Shown: positions 25,893 through 34,922 of the stretch, piece after piece
How the letters are laid out: each line of letters starts with the position of its first letter
Numbering within the stretch: position 1 is the first letter of the stretch
Origin: Nocardioides albidus
GTDB lineage: Bacteria > Actinomycetota > Actinomycetes > Propionibacteriales > Nocardioidaceae
NCBI RefSeq assembly: GCF_006335005.1
Contig: NZ_VDMP01000025.1
Coordinates: 297,737-347,369, forward strand
Length of the DNA: 49,633 nucleotides
Direction of reading: 5' to 3'
The notes under the pieces: model-generated
What the model saw: the letters and a program-made list of their open reading frames with translations, nothing else
Databases searched by the model: none
Told to the model about the DNA's origin: nothing
Program-made: the position numbers and the translations under genes

Positions 25893-27359
25893 ATGACCCA
25901 GACCCACGACGCCGCCACGGGCGGCAGGACGACGGCAGGCCGCACGCCCGGCAGGAGGACGCTCGTCGGCATCGGCGCGCTGCTGGTCGTCCTGACCAAC
26001 GCGGTGATCTTCATCCTCCCGCCGCTGCTGCCGGTCAGCCAGGCGCAGTACGGCCTCGCCACGGTCGCGGAGACGACCTGGCTCTACACGGTCCTCACCC
26101 TCGGCGGTGGCGCGGGCTTCATCCTCCTGCCGCGCCTGGCCGACCTCCACGGCGACCGGAACGCGAACGTCGCGGCCGCTGCCTTCCTCACGGTCGGCGC
26201 CCTCGTGCCGGCCGTGGGCGACTCCTACCCGACCCTGCTGGTCGGCTGCTCCCTCATGGGCTTCGGCGGGGCCGCCCAAGTGCTCCCGCTCGGGTTCCTG
26301 CGCCGGGGCCTGGGCGAGGGCGGCATCACCACCGCTGTCGCGATCCTGGTCATCGGCACGGGTGTCGGCATCGTCGCCGGCATGATCGGCGGTGGGCTGA
26401 TCGTGCAGAACCTGTCGCTGCAGAGCTTCTTCGTGGTCCTCACCGCGATCGGAGCGGTGACCACGCTCGCGTCGTACCTGCTGATCCCGCACGCTCCGCC
26501 CGCCGTACGGACCGGCCGCATGGGTGTCGTCGGCACCGTGTGGATGATCGCGTGGGTCGCGGCGATCCTGCTGACGCTGACCCAGGGTCTCGTCTGGGGC
26601 AACGCCGCGTTGATCCCGCTGGCGCTCGGCGTCGTGGGTGGCATCGCCTGGATCCGGGTGGAGCGCAGGTCCTCCACGGCGGTCTTCGACGTCGCGCTGA
26701 TGAAGGCGCCCCTCGTCACCGCCTCTTGCATCTGCATCGCGCTGTTCGCGGCCGTGAACTCGGCCTTCCTGCTCCTCGTCAGCACCTACGCCCAGATCAT
26801 CCCCGAGGCGCTGCGCCCCGCCGACTCCTACGGCCTGGGCCTCAGCGCGCTCGAGACCGGCTGGCTCATGCTGCCCTTCGCGCTGACCTTCGTGGTGGGC
26901 GGAGCCATCGCCGACCGTCCGGTCAACAACGGCCGCGTGGTGCCCGTCTTCGTGAGTGGGGCGCTCATCAGCGCCGCCGGGCTGGCCTGGCTCGCCCTCG
27001 CGCACGACCAGCAGTGGCACTACCTCGTCGGCGCCGCGGTCATCGGCCTCGGCTGCAGCATCGGCTACGCGGCCGGCTTCACGCTGGTGCAGCTGGCCGT
27101 GCCGGAGGAGAAGGCGGGCATGGCGACCGGCGTCGCCGGCACCTTCCTGGCGGTCGGCTTCGCCTTCGGGACGGCGCTCGTCAGCGCCGACCTCAGCGCG
27201 TCCCTCGTGCCCGTGCCCGGCACTGCCCTGGAGGTCGCCGCCGAGGGCCTGTATGGCGTCGGCTACTGGCTCTCCGGCGTGCTCGCGATGGCCGTCGTGC
27301 TCACCGTCCTGGTCTCGAGCGCCCGTACCCGTCGTCGTACCGACCGCGTCGCGGCCTGA
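25893..27359 (+). CDS. MFS transporter, DHA2-like
   Basis: A 488-residue integral membrane protein with about 14 hydrophobic segments, as in the DHA2 drug:H+ antiporter branch of the major facilitator superfamily. LPRLADLHGDRNANV is the family's motif-A-like loop between TM2 and TM3, and VGGAIADRPVNNGR the equivalent loop in the second half. The N-terminus is polar and the C-terminus Arg-rich, facing the cytoplasm. Directly downstream of a TetR operator and heading a catabolic transcription unit, it may import the amine substrate or export a toxic intermediate; direction is not visible in the sequence. Confidence 0.9.
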   Translation: MTQTHDAATGGRTTAGRTPGRRTLVGIGALLVVLTNAVIFILPPLLPVSQAQYGLATVAETTWLYTVLTLGGGAGFILLPRLADLHGDRNANVAAAAFLTVGALVPAVGDSYPTLLVGCSLMGFGGAAQVLPLGFLRRGLGEGGITTAVAILVIGTGVGIVAGMIGGGLIVQNLSLQSFFVVLTAIGAVTTLASYLLIPHAPPAVRTGRMGVVGTVWMIAWVAAILLTLTQGLVWGNAALIPLALGVVGGIAWIRVERRSSTAVFDVALMKAPLVTASCICIALFAAVNSAFLLLVSTYAQIIPEALRPADSYGLGLSALETGWLMLPFALTFVVGGAIADRPVNNGRVVPVFVSGALISAAGLAWLALAHDQQWHYLVGAAVIGLGCSIGYAAGFTLVQLAVPEEKAGMATGVAGTFLAVGFAFGTALVSADLSASLVPVPGTALEVAAEGLYGVGYWLSGVLAMAVVLTVLVSSARTRRRTDRVAA

Positions 27360-27388
27360 CCGGCGTCCACCACCGAAGGAGATGTGAC

Positions 27389-28081
27389 ATGAAGGATCTG
27401 CTCTTCCTGATCGCCGACGTCTGGATGATCGTCGTCGGCTTCCGCTACGGCGCGCGGTTCATCCGCAACTACGGCAACTACCTGCTCGGCCTCGAGTGGA
27501 TGATCGTCGCCACGTCCGGCTCGAACTTCCTGCTGTGGTCGCTGATCAGCGGGGACGAGGACCACCTCCTCTACGACGTCGCCTACTTCTTCGACGCCTT
27601 CTCGAGGTCCGTGGGCATCACTCTGATCGCCGTCCTCGGCCTGATGCGCGTGACCCACCGTTACAAGCCGAGCGTGACCGTCGACGTCGCCGCCTTCGGC
27701 CTCGCGATCGCAGCCGGGCTCTACCTGCAGCAGTTCCGCGGTCACGAGCTGCATGTCGGCCCCGCGTCGTTCTACCTCGCCGCCAACCTGCTCACGACCG
27801 TCTTCCTCGCCTACTTCGCGTGGCGTCTGTGGGCGATCGGCGCCCGCGGACACGCCATCGCCACCGGGCTGGCGAGCGTCGCCGCGACGGCGATCGCGGT
27901 GATGTACGACTTCCTCCCGTTCCCCGACGACGCGCACCGCACCGTCTTCTACGTGCTCGCCCTGACCACGTGGGGCGTCCAGATGTTCGTCTACTACCGC
28001 GCCTACGTCGCCCTGCACGACCACAACGTCGCCACCGGGCTCGAGAAGGCCGAGCCTGCTCGGAAGGCAGTGCGGGCATGA
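27389..28081 (+). CDS. Orphan multi-TM membrane protein
   Basis: A 230-residue protein starting at the ATG at 27389, with GAAGGAG upstream. It has about seven hydrophobic helices separated by short loops with charged patches (FRYGARFIRNYGNY, SGDEDHLLYD, VTHRYKPS) and a polar C-terminal tail. I do not recognise the family. It overlaps the oxidoreductase start by four bases, so it is co-translated with it, and follows the transporter by 29 bp. It could be an accessory subunit for transport or a membrane anchor for the oxidoreductase; neither is shown by the sequence. Confidence 0.8.
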   Translation: MKDLLFLIADVWMIVVGFRYGARFIRNYGNYLLGLEWMIVATSGSNFLLWSLISGDEDHLLYDVAYFFDAFSRSVGITLIAVLGLMRVTHRYKPSVTVDVAAFGLAIAAGLYLQQFRGHELHVGPASFYLAANLLTTVFLAYFAWRLWAIGARGHAIATGLASVAATAIAVMYDFLPFPDDAHRTVFYVLALTTWGVQMFVYYRAYVALHDHNVATGLEKAEPARKAVRA

Positions 28082-29412
28082 GGACCGACCGGGTCACCTA
28101 CTCTGCGTTCAGCGGATGGGTGGACGCACCCACGGACCTGCGGCCCGCGCTCGACGGCGACGCCACGTGCCGAGTCGCCGTCATCGGCGGCGGCATCAAC
28201 GGGATGTCCACCGCCCTGCGCTTGGCCGAGCGCGGCCAGGACGTCGTCCTCCTCGAGTCGGAGTTCTGCGGCCACGGCTCGAGCTCGCGCAACGCCGGCC
28301 AACTCGCCGGTGCGCCGGGTGGGGACCTCCAGCTCCTCAACCTGCTGGCACGCAAGAAGATGCCGGGGATGATGCGGCTCGCGGAGCACGCCGCGCGTCA
28401 CGTGGAGGAGTTCATCGCGACGCACGACATCGACTGTGAGTACGAGGCCACCGGCAACGCGTTCGCCGCCGTCTCGCGCGGGCAGATGGGCCGGGTGCGC
28501 CGGGTGGCGAGAATCGTGACCCGGGCGGGCGGGCACGTGGAGGTCGGCACCGCTGCCGAGCTGGGCATCCCGCGCGGCTTCGTCGGCGGGATGCGGGAGG
28601 TGGTCGGCGGACGGATGAACCCGGGCCGGTTCAGCCTCGGCATGCGCCAGGTGCTGCTCGACTCGGCCGCCCGGGTCTTCGAGGGGACCAAGGTCAGCGA
28701 CATCGTGCGAGAGGGCGGCCAGGTCGTCGTCACGACGCCCCGGGGCCGGGTGCGGGCGGACCATGTCGTGCTGGCGACGAACGCCTTCGCCGGCGAGTGG
28801 GACATCACGCCGAAGCACCTCTCGGTGCCGCTCTACGTCGTGGAGGTCGAGACCGAGCCGATCGCCCCCGAGCGGATCGCCGCACTCGGGTGGACCAGTG
28901 GCATGGGCCTGGTGACCCAGCACGCGATCATGGAGAACTACCGGCTCACCCCGCGCAACACCATCGTGTTCGGCGTCCGGCGCCTCGAGCGGGGTATGGG
29001 CCATCCGCTCCCCGAGAAGGTGCCGGACCGCGCTCTGGTCGAGGAGCTGGCCGGCGCGTTCGCGCTGCGGTTCCCGTCCCTGGCCGACGTGGCGATCGAC
29101 CGCGCCTGGGGCGGCTGGATCGCGATCACGTCGTCGTGGCTGCCCGTCGCGGGCCGGATCGGCGACAACGTCCACTTCTCGATCGCCTGCAACGGGCACG
29201 GGCTCGCCCAGGCGCCGTACGTCGGCACGCTCATCGCCGACGCGATCGTCGACGGGCACCGGCACGAGGACCTGCAGACCCTGTGGCACGACGAGCCACG
29301 GTTCCCGCGCCCGGTGATGATGGGTCGCGTCGGGTTGCGGACAATCTGGGCGATCGACCGCTTCAACGACCGGGTCAACGGGAGCCGGCGCCGCGCGCGG
29401 AAGTTCGGCTGA
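28078..29412 (+). CDS. FAD-dependent oxidoreductase, DAO/PuuB family
   Basis: A 444-residue D-amino-acid-oxidase-fold flavoprotein. The dinucleotide motif VIGGGINGMSTALRLAERGQDVVLLE spans ~35-60, with Glu60 for the adenosine ribose. GSSSRNAGQL follows, and DRAWGGWIAITSSWLPVAGRI with ACNGHGLAQAPYVG near the C-terminus is typical of PuuB and related amine oxidoreductases. The family oxidises secondary or gamma-glutamylated amines to imine/aldehyde. With the GS homologue, PuuD-like hydrolase and aldehyde dehydrogenase it completes a PuuA-B-C-D-like set under the same regulator. Other DAO substrates such as N-methylated amino acids cannot be excluded. Confidence 0.88.
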   Translation: MRTDRVTYSAFSGWVDAPTDLRPALDGDATCRVAVIGGGINGMSTALRLAERGQDVVLLESEFCGHGSSSRNAGQLAGAPGGDLQLLNLLARKKMPGMMRLAEHAARHVEEFIATHDIDCEYEATGNAFAAVSRGQMGRVRRVARIVTRAGGHVEVGTAAELGIPRGFVGGMREVVGGRMNPGRFSLGMRQVLLDSAARVFEGTKVSDIVREGGQVVVTTPRGRVRADHVVLATNAFAGEWDITPKHLSVPLYVVEVETEPIAPERIAALGWTSGMGLVTQHAIMENYRLTPRNTIVFGVRRLERGMGHPLPEKVPDRALVEELAGAFALRFPSLADVAIDRAWGGWIAITSSWLPVAGRIGDNVHFSIACNGHGLAQAPYVGTLIADAIVDGHRHEDLQTLWHDEPRFPRPVMMGRVGLRTIWAIDRFNDRVNGSRRRARKFG

Positions 29413-29422
29413 GGTCAGCCGA
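29405..29422. terminator. Short inverted repeat at convergent gene ends
   Basis: TCGGCTGA and TCAGCCGA are perfect 8-base inverted arms with a 2-base centre, lying across the stop codons of the DAO gene and iclR. The centre is too short for a normal loop and there is no T-tract, so a terminator role is weakly supported. Confidence 0.25.
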
Positions 29423-30191
29423 GGTCGTCGGCCAGCTGCTTGCCCGCGTCGGTCAGCAGCGGCACGGCGCGGTCGATCAGCTCGTCGCTCATCCGCCCGG
29501 TCGGCCCGCTCACCGAGATCGCCAGCCGGGAGGCGAAGCCGGGGACGGTGACCGCGACACAACGCACGCCCTCCTCCTGCTCCCCCTCGTCGAGGGCGTA
29601 GCCGTGCTCGGCCGCCCAGTCGAGCTGGGCGAGGAAGGCGTCGGGCTCGGTGATGGTGGTGCTGGTGTGCCGGGGCATGCCGGTGCGCCGCAGCAGGTCG
29701 CGGACCTGCTGCGGCTCCATGTGGGCCATGATCGCCTTGCCCACCGCGGTGCAGTGCGGCGAGACCCGGCGGCCGACCTCGGTGAACATCCGCATCGACT
29801 GGCGCGACTGCGCCTGGGCGACGTACACGATCTGGTCGCCGTCGAGCATGGCGAGGTTGGCGGACTCGCCGAGCTCGTCCACGAGGCGCGCGAGATGGGG
29901 GCGCGCCCAGGTGCTGAGCATGTGCGAGGAGCTCTCGCCGAGCCGGATCAGCTTGGGGCCGAGGACGTACTGACGGCTGGGCTCCTGGCGCAGGTAGCCG
30001 AGGTCGACCAGGGTGCGGACCAGACGGTGGATCGTCGGCAGCGGCAGTCCGGACGCGGCGGCGAGCTGGGAGAGGCCCATCATGCCCCCGGCGTCGGCCA
30101 TCGTCTCGAGGAGTCCGAAGGCCCGCTCGATCGACTGGACGCCGCCCGCGCGGCCCCGCACGGGACCCGACTCGGTCTGGTTCTCGCTCAC
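29415..30191 (-). CDS. IclR-family transcriptional regulator (AllR-like)
   Basis: A 258-residue IclR protein starting at a GTG with GAGGAG six bases upstream. The winged helix (SIERAFGLLETMADAGGMMGLSQLAAASGLPLPTIHRLVRTLVDLGYL) covers ~20-70. The effector domain follows, with GKAIMAHM and EEGVRCVAVTVPGFASRLAISVSGP. IclR proteins of the AllR branch sense glyoxylate or allantoin and control ureide/glyoxylate genes. Here it stands at the edge of exactly such a cluster, divergent from malate synthase, with paired inverted repeats in its own promoter and four others. It is the best candidate for the cluster repressor; PucR is the other. Confidence 0.92.
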   Translation of the reverse strand: MSENQTESGPVRGRAGGVQSIERAFGLLETMADAGGMMGLSQLAAASGLPLPTIHRLVRTLVDLGYLRQEPSRQYVLGPKLIRLGESSSHMLSTWARPHLARLVDELGESANLAMLDGDQIVYVAQAQSRQSMRMFTEVGRRVSPHCTAVGKAIMAHMEPQQVRDLLRRTGMPRHTSTTITEPDAFLAQLDWAAEHGYALDEGEQEEGVRCVAVTVPGFASRLAISVSGPTGRMSDELIDRAVPLLTDAGKQLADDLG

Positions 30192-30218
30192 CCTGCACTC
30201 CTCATCCCCGGAGCTGTC

Positions 30219-30254
30219 TTCCGGATGACGGAATCTTAGCGCCGAAGAGAGGAA
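30219..30254. promoter_or_regulatory. Paired IclR-type operator, iclR promoter
   Basis: Box 1, TTCCG-GATGA-CGGAA (30219-30233), is a perfect inverted repeat. Box 2, CGCCG-AAGAG-AGGAA (30240-30254), matches 7 of 10. Their centres are 21 bp apart. Box 1 abuts a minus-strand TAAGAT -10-like element, so autorepression is likely. Confidence 0.65.
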
Positions 30255-30265
30255 ATAGTGAGCGG

Positions 30266-30295
30266 TTGACGCTCCGCCGGAGGCCGGACTATTGT
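30266..30295 (+). promoter_or_regulatory. Putative aceB promoter
   Basis: TTGACG (30266-30271) and TATTGT (30290-30295) are 18 bases apart. The first operator box starts at the last -10 bases, so a bound regulator would cover the transcription start. Confidence 0.5.
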
Positions 30296-30329
30296 CCGCA
30301 ATGCGAAAAGGTGCATCCGTAGAGAGGAA
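30294..30329. promoter_or_regulatory. Paired IclR-type operator, aceB promoter
   Basis: GTCCG-CAATG-CGAAA (30294-30308) and ATCCG-TAGAG-AGGAA (30315-30329) each match TTCCG-N5-CGGAA at 8 of 10, with centres 21 bp apart. The second box shares a long match with box 2 of iclR and overlaps the aceB ribosome site. Confidence 0.6.
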
Positions 30330-30333
30330 AGCC

Positions 30334-31934
<1,601 letters not shown>

Positions 31935-31938
<4 letters not shown>

Positions 31939-33188
31939 GCCACCTCGACGAGCTGACCGGCCGTCTCGACGCCGCGCTCGCCGGCGCCGACGCGGCGCTG
32001 ACCGCTCAGTTCCCGGGCGAGCGCGGCGTACGCCAGCCGGTGCACACCGTCTACGTCGTCGCCGACCGCTTCGGTCCCGACACGGTCAGCGAGTGGTCCC
32101 AGGACGCGCTCAGCGTGCTCGCCCTGCACGGACGCACGGGCATGGAGCTCGCGGAGGCCCTCGACCTCCGCCCGAGCCTGGCCGCGGAGGTCTACGACCG
32201 GGTGCGCGAGAAGCTCGAGCGCGAGCCGATCGAGGACCTGCGCATCGACTTCGAGGACGGGTACGGCGTGCGCCCCGACGCCGACGAGGACGCGGCCGTC
32301 ACCGCGGCCGCGACCGCCCTGGCCGCGTCCGTCGCGGACGGCACGGCCACCCCGTTCCACGGCATCCGGATCAAGTCGTTCGAGGCCCCGACCCGGCACC
32401 GCGGACTGCGCACCCTCGACCTGTTCGTCGGCGAGCTCACCCGGCGCGGCGGGCTGACCGACCGGTTCGTGATCACCCTGCCCAAGGTCACCTCCGTCGA
32501 CCAGGTCACCGCGATGGTGACCGCGCTGGAGACCCTCGAGGAGGTGCACGGGATCGCCGCGGGCTCGCTGCGCTTCGAGGTCCAGGTCGAGACGCCGCAG
32601 TCCATCCTCGGCCCCGACGGCACCGCGCTGGTCGCGCGGATGATCGCGGCCGGCGCCGGCCGGATCACCGGCCTGCACTACGGCACCTACGACTACTCCG
32701 CCTCCCTGGGCGTGGCCGCGGCGTACCAGGCCATGGACCATCCGGTGGCCGACCACGCCAAGGACGTGATGCAGGTCGCGGCCGCGGGCACCGGCGTGTT
32801 CGTCTCCGACGGCTCGACCAACGTGCTCCCGGTCGGCGACCGGCAGGCCGTGCATGCCGCCTGGCGCCTGCACACGCGGCTGGTCAGCCGCTCCCTGGCG
32901 CGCGGGATCTACCAGGGCTGGGACCTGCATCCCGCCCAGCTCCCGAGCCGGTACGTCGCGACGTACGCCTTCTTCCGCGAGGGACTCGACCAGGCCGCGG
33001 CCCGGCTGCGCGCCTACGTGCACGGCGGCGACTCCGGCTTCCTGGACGAGCCCGCGACCGCGACCGCTCTCGCGGCGTTCGTGCTCCGCGGCGTCGACTG
33101 CGGCGCCGTGACGGTCGACGAGCTCGACAAGCTGGCCGGCATCGACCAGCGCCGGCTGGCGGAGCTCGCCAAGCGCCCCGTCGCCTGA
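31935..33188 (+). CDS. HpcH/HpaI (CitE-like) aldolase-fold protein, function unknown
   Basis: This 417-residue protein has the TIM-barrel lyase marks of the CitE/HpcH superfamily: [10 protein letters not shown] with a metal-binding acidic pair, FVITLPKV, and [12 protein letters not shown] with the second acidic ligand. [13 protein letters not shown] and [15 protein letters not shown] are distinctive. I associate it with an uncharacterised actinobacterial family (DUF6986-like). Co-translated with malate synthase, it may cleave or make a malyl- or tartronate-type intermediate of glyoxylate metabolism. That role is a guess from context; the substrate is unknown. Confidence 0.8.
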
Positions 33189-33211
33189 GCCTGGGCCACG
33201 GCGGGTCTTAG

Positions 33212-33217
33212 TACCCT
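33212..33217 (+). promoter_or_regulatory. Putative -10 of a leaderless gene
   Basis: TACCCT fits the actinobacterial TANNNT -10 and ends six bases before the ATG at 33224. No ribosome site lies between, the typical layout of leaderless transcription. Confidence 0.4.
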
Positions 33218-33223
33218 GCCCGC

Positions 33224-33688
33224 ATGCGCCTCGAAGCGGAGTTCACGACCGAGCCGTTCCGCGGCGAGGGTGAGCCGCCCGAGCACGCGACCGCCGCGCT
33301 CGACGCCGCCCGCGCCGCCGGCCTCGACTGCGACTTCGGGCCGCTCGGCACCTCGATGCGCGGCGAGCGGGACGCCGTCCTCGCCACCCTCGCGACCGTC
33401 GTCGCCGCCGGCCTGGACCACGGCGCGGACCGGGTGACCTTCCAGGTGCGCCTCGAGGGGCACGCACCCCCGCCGCCCGCCGCGACCGGCCTCGACGCCC
33501 TGCTCGCCCAGGTCGCCGCCGAGCTCGGCGGCGACCTCCGGGGACTGGCACGGCCCGAGAAGCAGCGCGCCGTCCGCCTGCTCGAGGAGCGCGGCGCCTT
33601 CGACTACCGCAAGAGCGCCGAGATCGTGGCCGAGGCGCTCGGCGTCACCCGGTTCACCGTCTACAACTACCTCAACCGCGACCGCTGA
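33224..33688 (+). CDS. MTH1187/YkoF-like domain fused to a helix-turn-helix
   Basis: A 154-residue two-domain protein. Residues 1-~80 (RLEAEFTTEPF, then GLDCDFGPLGTSMRGERDAVLATL, then GADRVTFQVRLEGH) look like the MTH1187/YkoF thiamine-binding ferredoxin-like fold. Residues ~105-154 (RPEKQRAVRLLEERGAFDYRKSAEIVAEALGVTRFTVYNYLNRDR) are a helix-turn-helix like the C-terminus of YheO/DauR regulators. The fusion suggests a small-molecule-sensing DNA-binding protein. It lies between malate synthase and the urate genes and is probably leaderless. Ligand and targets are unknown; the 15-bp palindrome at 33936-33950 is one possible target. Confidence 0.75.
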   Translation: MRLEAEFTTEPFRGEGEPPEHATAALDAARAAGLDCDFGPLGTSMRGERDAVLATLATVVAAGLDHGADRVTFQVRLEGHAPPPPAATGLDALLAQVAAELGGDLRGLARPEKQRAVRLLEERGAFDYRKSAEIVAEALGVTRFTVYNYLNRDR

Positions 33689-33749
33689 GCTGTCGCGTCT
33701 GGGCGGCGGCGGAGCGGGTCTGGGCGCGGGTTCGGGGCGGGTCCGGGGC

Positions 33750-33867
33750 GCGCTGTAACACGTTGTTCGCCGACCTACCAGCCGCAAGACCTCGGTGAAA
33801 CGGGTCTGGGTGCGGCTGCTACAGCAGACATGCGGCTGCTACCTCGTCGAACAACGTGTTACAGCGC
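33750..33867. repeat. 118-bp element with perfect 20-bp inverted arms
   Basis: Bases 33750-33769 are the exact reverse complement of 33848-33867. The 78-base interior contains two direct copies of TGCGGCTGCTAC (33811-33822 and 33831-33842) and the small palindrome CTGCTACAGCAG. No protein is encoded and no target-site duplication is evident. It could be a MITE-like repeat, a terminator/attenuator or a structured RNA. It fills most of the 337-bp gap before uraD. Confidence 0.6.
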
Positions 33868-33935
33868 CGTCGCCGACTCGCTCCCACGCCGGCCCCCACG
33901 CCCGCCCCGCCACGCTGAACCCCACCAGATTTCCT

Positions 33936-33950
33936 TCAACAGACTGTTGA
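33936..33950. promoter_or_regulatory. 15-bp palindrome upstream of uraD
   Basis: TCAACAG-A-CTGTTGA has perfect 7-base arms around one base and overlaps TTGACG (33947-33952), a possible -35. It differs from the IclR-type boxes, so a second regulator may bind here. Confidence 0.4.
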
Positions 33951-33951
33951 C

Positions 33952-33967
33952 GGTGATCCGGGTCACA
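33952..33967. promoter_or_regulatory. CRP/GlxR-like site upstream of uraD
   Basis: GGTGA-TCCGGG-TCACA matches the CRP-family consensus TGTGA-N6-TCACA at 9 of 10 defined positions. A similar 9-of-10 site precedes the permease gene at 47874. Confidence 0.4.
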
Positions 33968-33976
33968 TGTCACGCT

Positions 33977-34012
33977 CGTCGTCATACGGAATGACTATTC
34001 CGCGAAGCGAGA
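33977..34012. promoter_or_regulatory. Paired IclR-type operator, uraD promoter
   Basis: CGTCG-TCATA-CGGAA (33977-33991, 7 of 10) and TTCCG-CGAAG-CGAGA (33998-34012, 8 of 10) have centres 21 bp apart. Their inner halves also form the palindrome CGGAAT-GACT-ATTCCG (33987-34002). Confidence 0.55.
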
Positions 34013-34025
34013 GAGAGCAGGGGAC

Positions 34026-34544
34026 ATGGACCTCGATCTGTTCAACGCCGCACCGCCCGACGACCTTCGCCCCGCGCTGAGCGCCTGCTGCGACGTGCCC
34101 CGCTGGGTGGACGCCATCCTCGATGCTCGCCCGTACGCCGACGGCGCGGCCGTGCTGCGGACCGCGGACGCGGCGGGCCGCGAGCTCACGCCGGCCGAGG
34201 TGGACCGGGCGCTGGCCGCTCATCCCCGCATCGGCGAGCGTGCCGAGGGCGAGAGCACCGAGGCGGCCTGGTCGCGCCGCGAGCAGGCCGGCGTCGGCAC
34301 CGACCGGACCACGGCGCAGGCCCTCGCCGACGGCAACCGGGCCTACGAGGAGCGCTTCGGCCGGGTCTTCCTGATCTGCGCCTCGGGCCTCAGCGCCGAG
34401 CAGATCCTCGCCTCGCTGCGCGAGCGCCTCGACAACGACCCCGCGACGGAGAGCGCCGTCGTCGCCGACGAGCTGCGCAAGATCGCGCTGCTGCGCCTCG
34501 AGCGGGTCCTGAGCACCGAGAGCGCCGAGGAGGTCTCGGCATGA
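34026..34544 (+). CDS. uraD: OHCU decarboxylase
   Basis: A 172-residue 2-oxo-4-hydroxy-4-carboxy-5-ureidoimidazoline decarboxylase, the last step from urate to S-allantoin. Catalytic His66 in AAHPRIGER and Glu86 in RREQAGV are 20 residues apart, the spacing known for the family. FLICASGLSAEQIL and RLDNDPATE(S)...ELRKIALLRLERVL complete the signature. It heads the uraD-uraH-urate oxidase-permease operon behind a promoter with IclR-type boxes and overlaps uraH as ATGA. A second, fused and degenerate copy of this domain lies at the right end of the window. Confidence 0.95.
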   Translation: MDLDLFNAAPPDDLRPALSACCDVPRWVDAILDARPYADGAAVLRTADAAGRELTPAEVDRALAAHPRIGERAEGESTEAAWSRREQAGVGTDRTTAQALADGNRAYEERFGRVFLICASGLSAEQILASLRERLDNDPATESAVVADELRKIALLRLERVLSTESAEEVSA

Positions 34545-34921
34545 GCTCGCACCGCAGCGCCATCACCACGCACGTCCTCGACACCGCGCTCGGCCGGCCC
34601 GCGCGCGGCGTACCCGTCCGGCTGAGCCGCCTCGAGGCCGCTGCCGACGGTGCCGGCGGTGCCGGCGGTGCCGACCCCCAGACCACCGTCCTCGCCACGT
34701 CGATCACCGACGACGACGGCCGGGTCGCCGAGCTCGGGCCCGCACAGGTCCCGCCCGGCACCTACCAGCTCCTGTTCGACACGGCCGCCTACAGCGCCGC
34801 GAGCGGCCAGGACTGCTTCTTCCCGGAGGTGACCATCACCTTCGCGGTCACCGACGAGCGGCACCACCACGTGCCCCTCCTGCTGAGCCCGTTCGCCTAC
34901 TCCACCTACCGAGGGAGCTGA
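34541..34921 (+). CDS. uraH: 5-hydroxyisourate hydrolase (transthyretin-like)
   Basis: A 126-residue HIU hydrolase. The N-terminal ITTHVLDTALGRPARGVPVRL and the C-terminal YRGS ending STYRGS are the family hallmarks, with His in THVLD and Arg in VRL as likely active-site residues. It turns 5-hydroxyisourate, the urate oxidase product, into OHCU for UraD. There is no signal peptide, so it is cytoplasmic. An odd Gly/Ala repeat (GAGGAGGA) near residue 40 sits in a surface loop. Urate oxidase follows after one base. Confidence 0.95.
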   Translation: MSSHRSAITTHVLDTALGRPARGVPVRLSRLEAAADGAGGAGGADPQTTVLATSITDDDGRVAELGPAQVPPGTYQLLFDTAAYSAASGQDCFFPEVTITFAVTDERHHHVPLLLSPFAYSTYRGS

Positions 34922-34922
34922 C

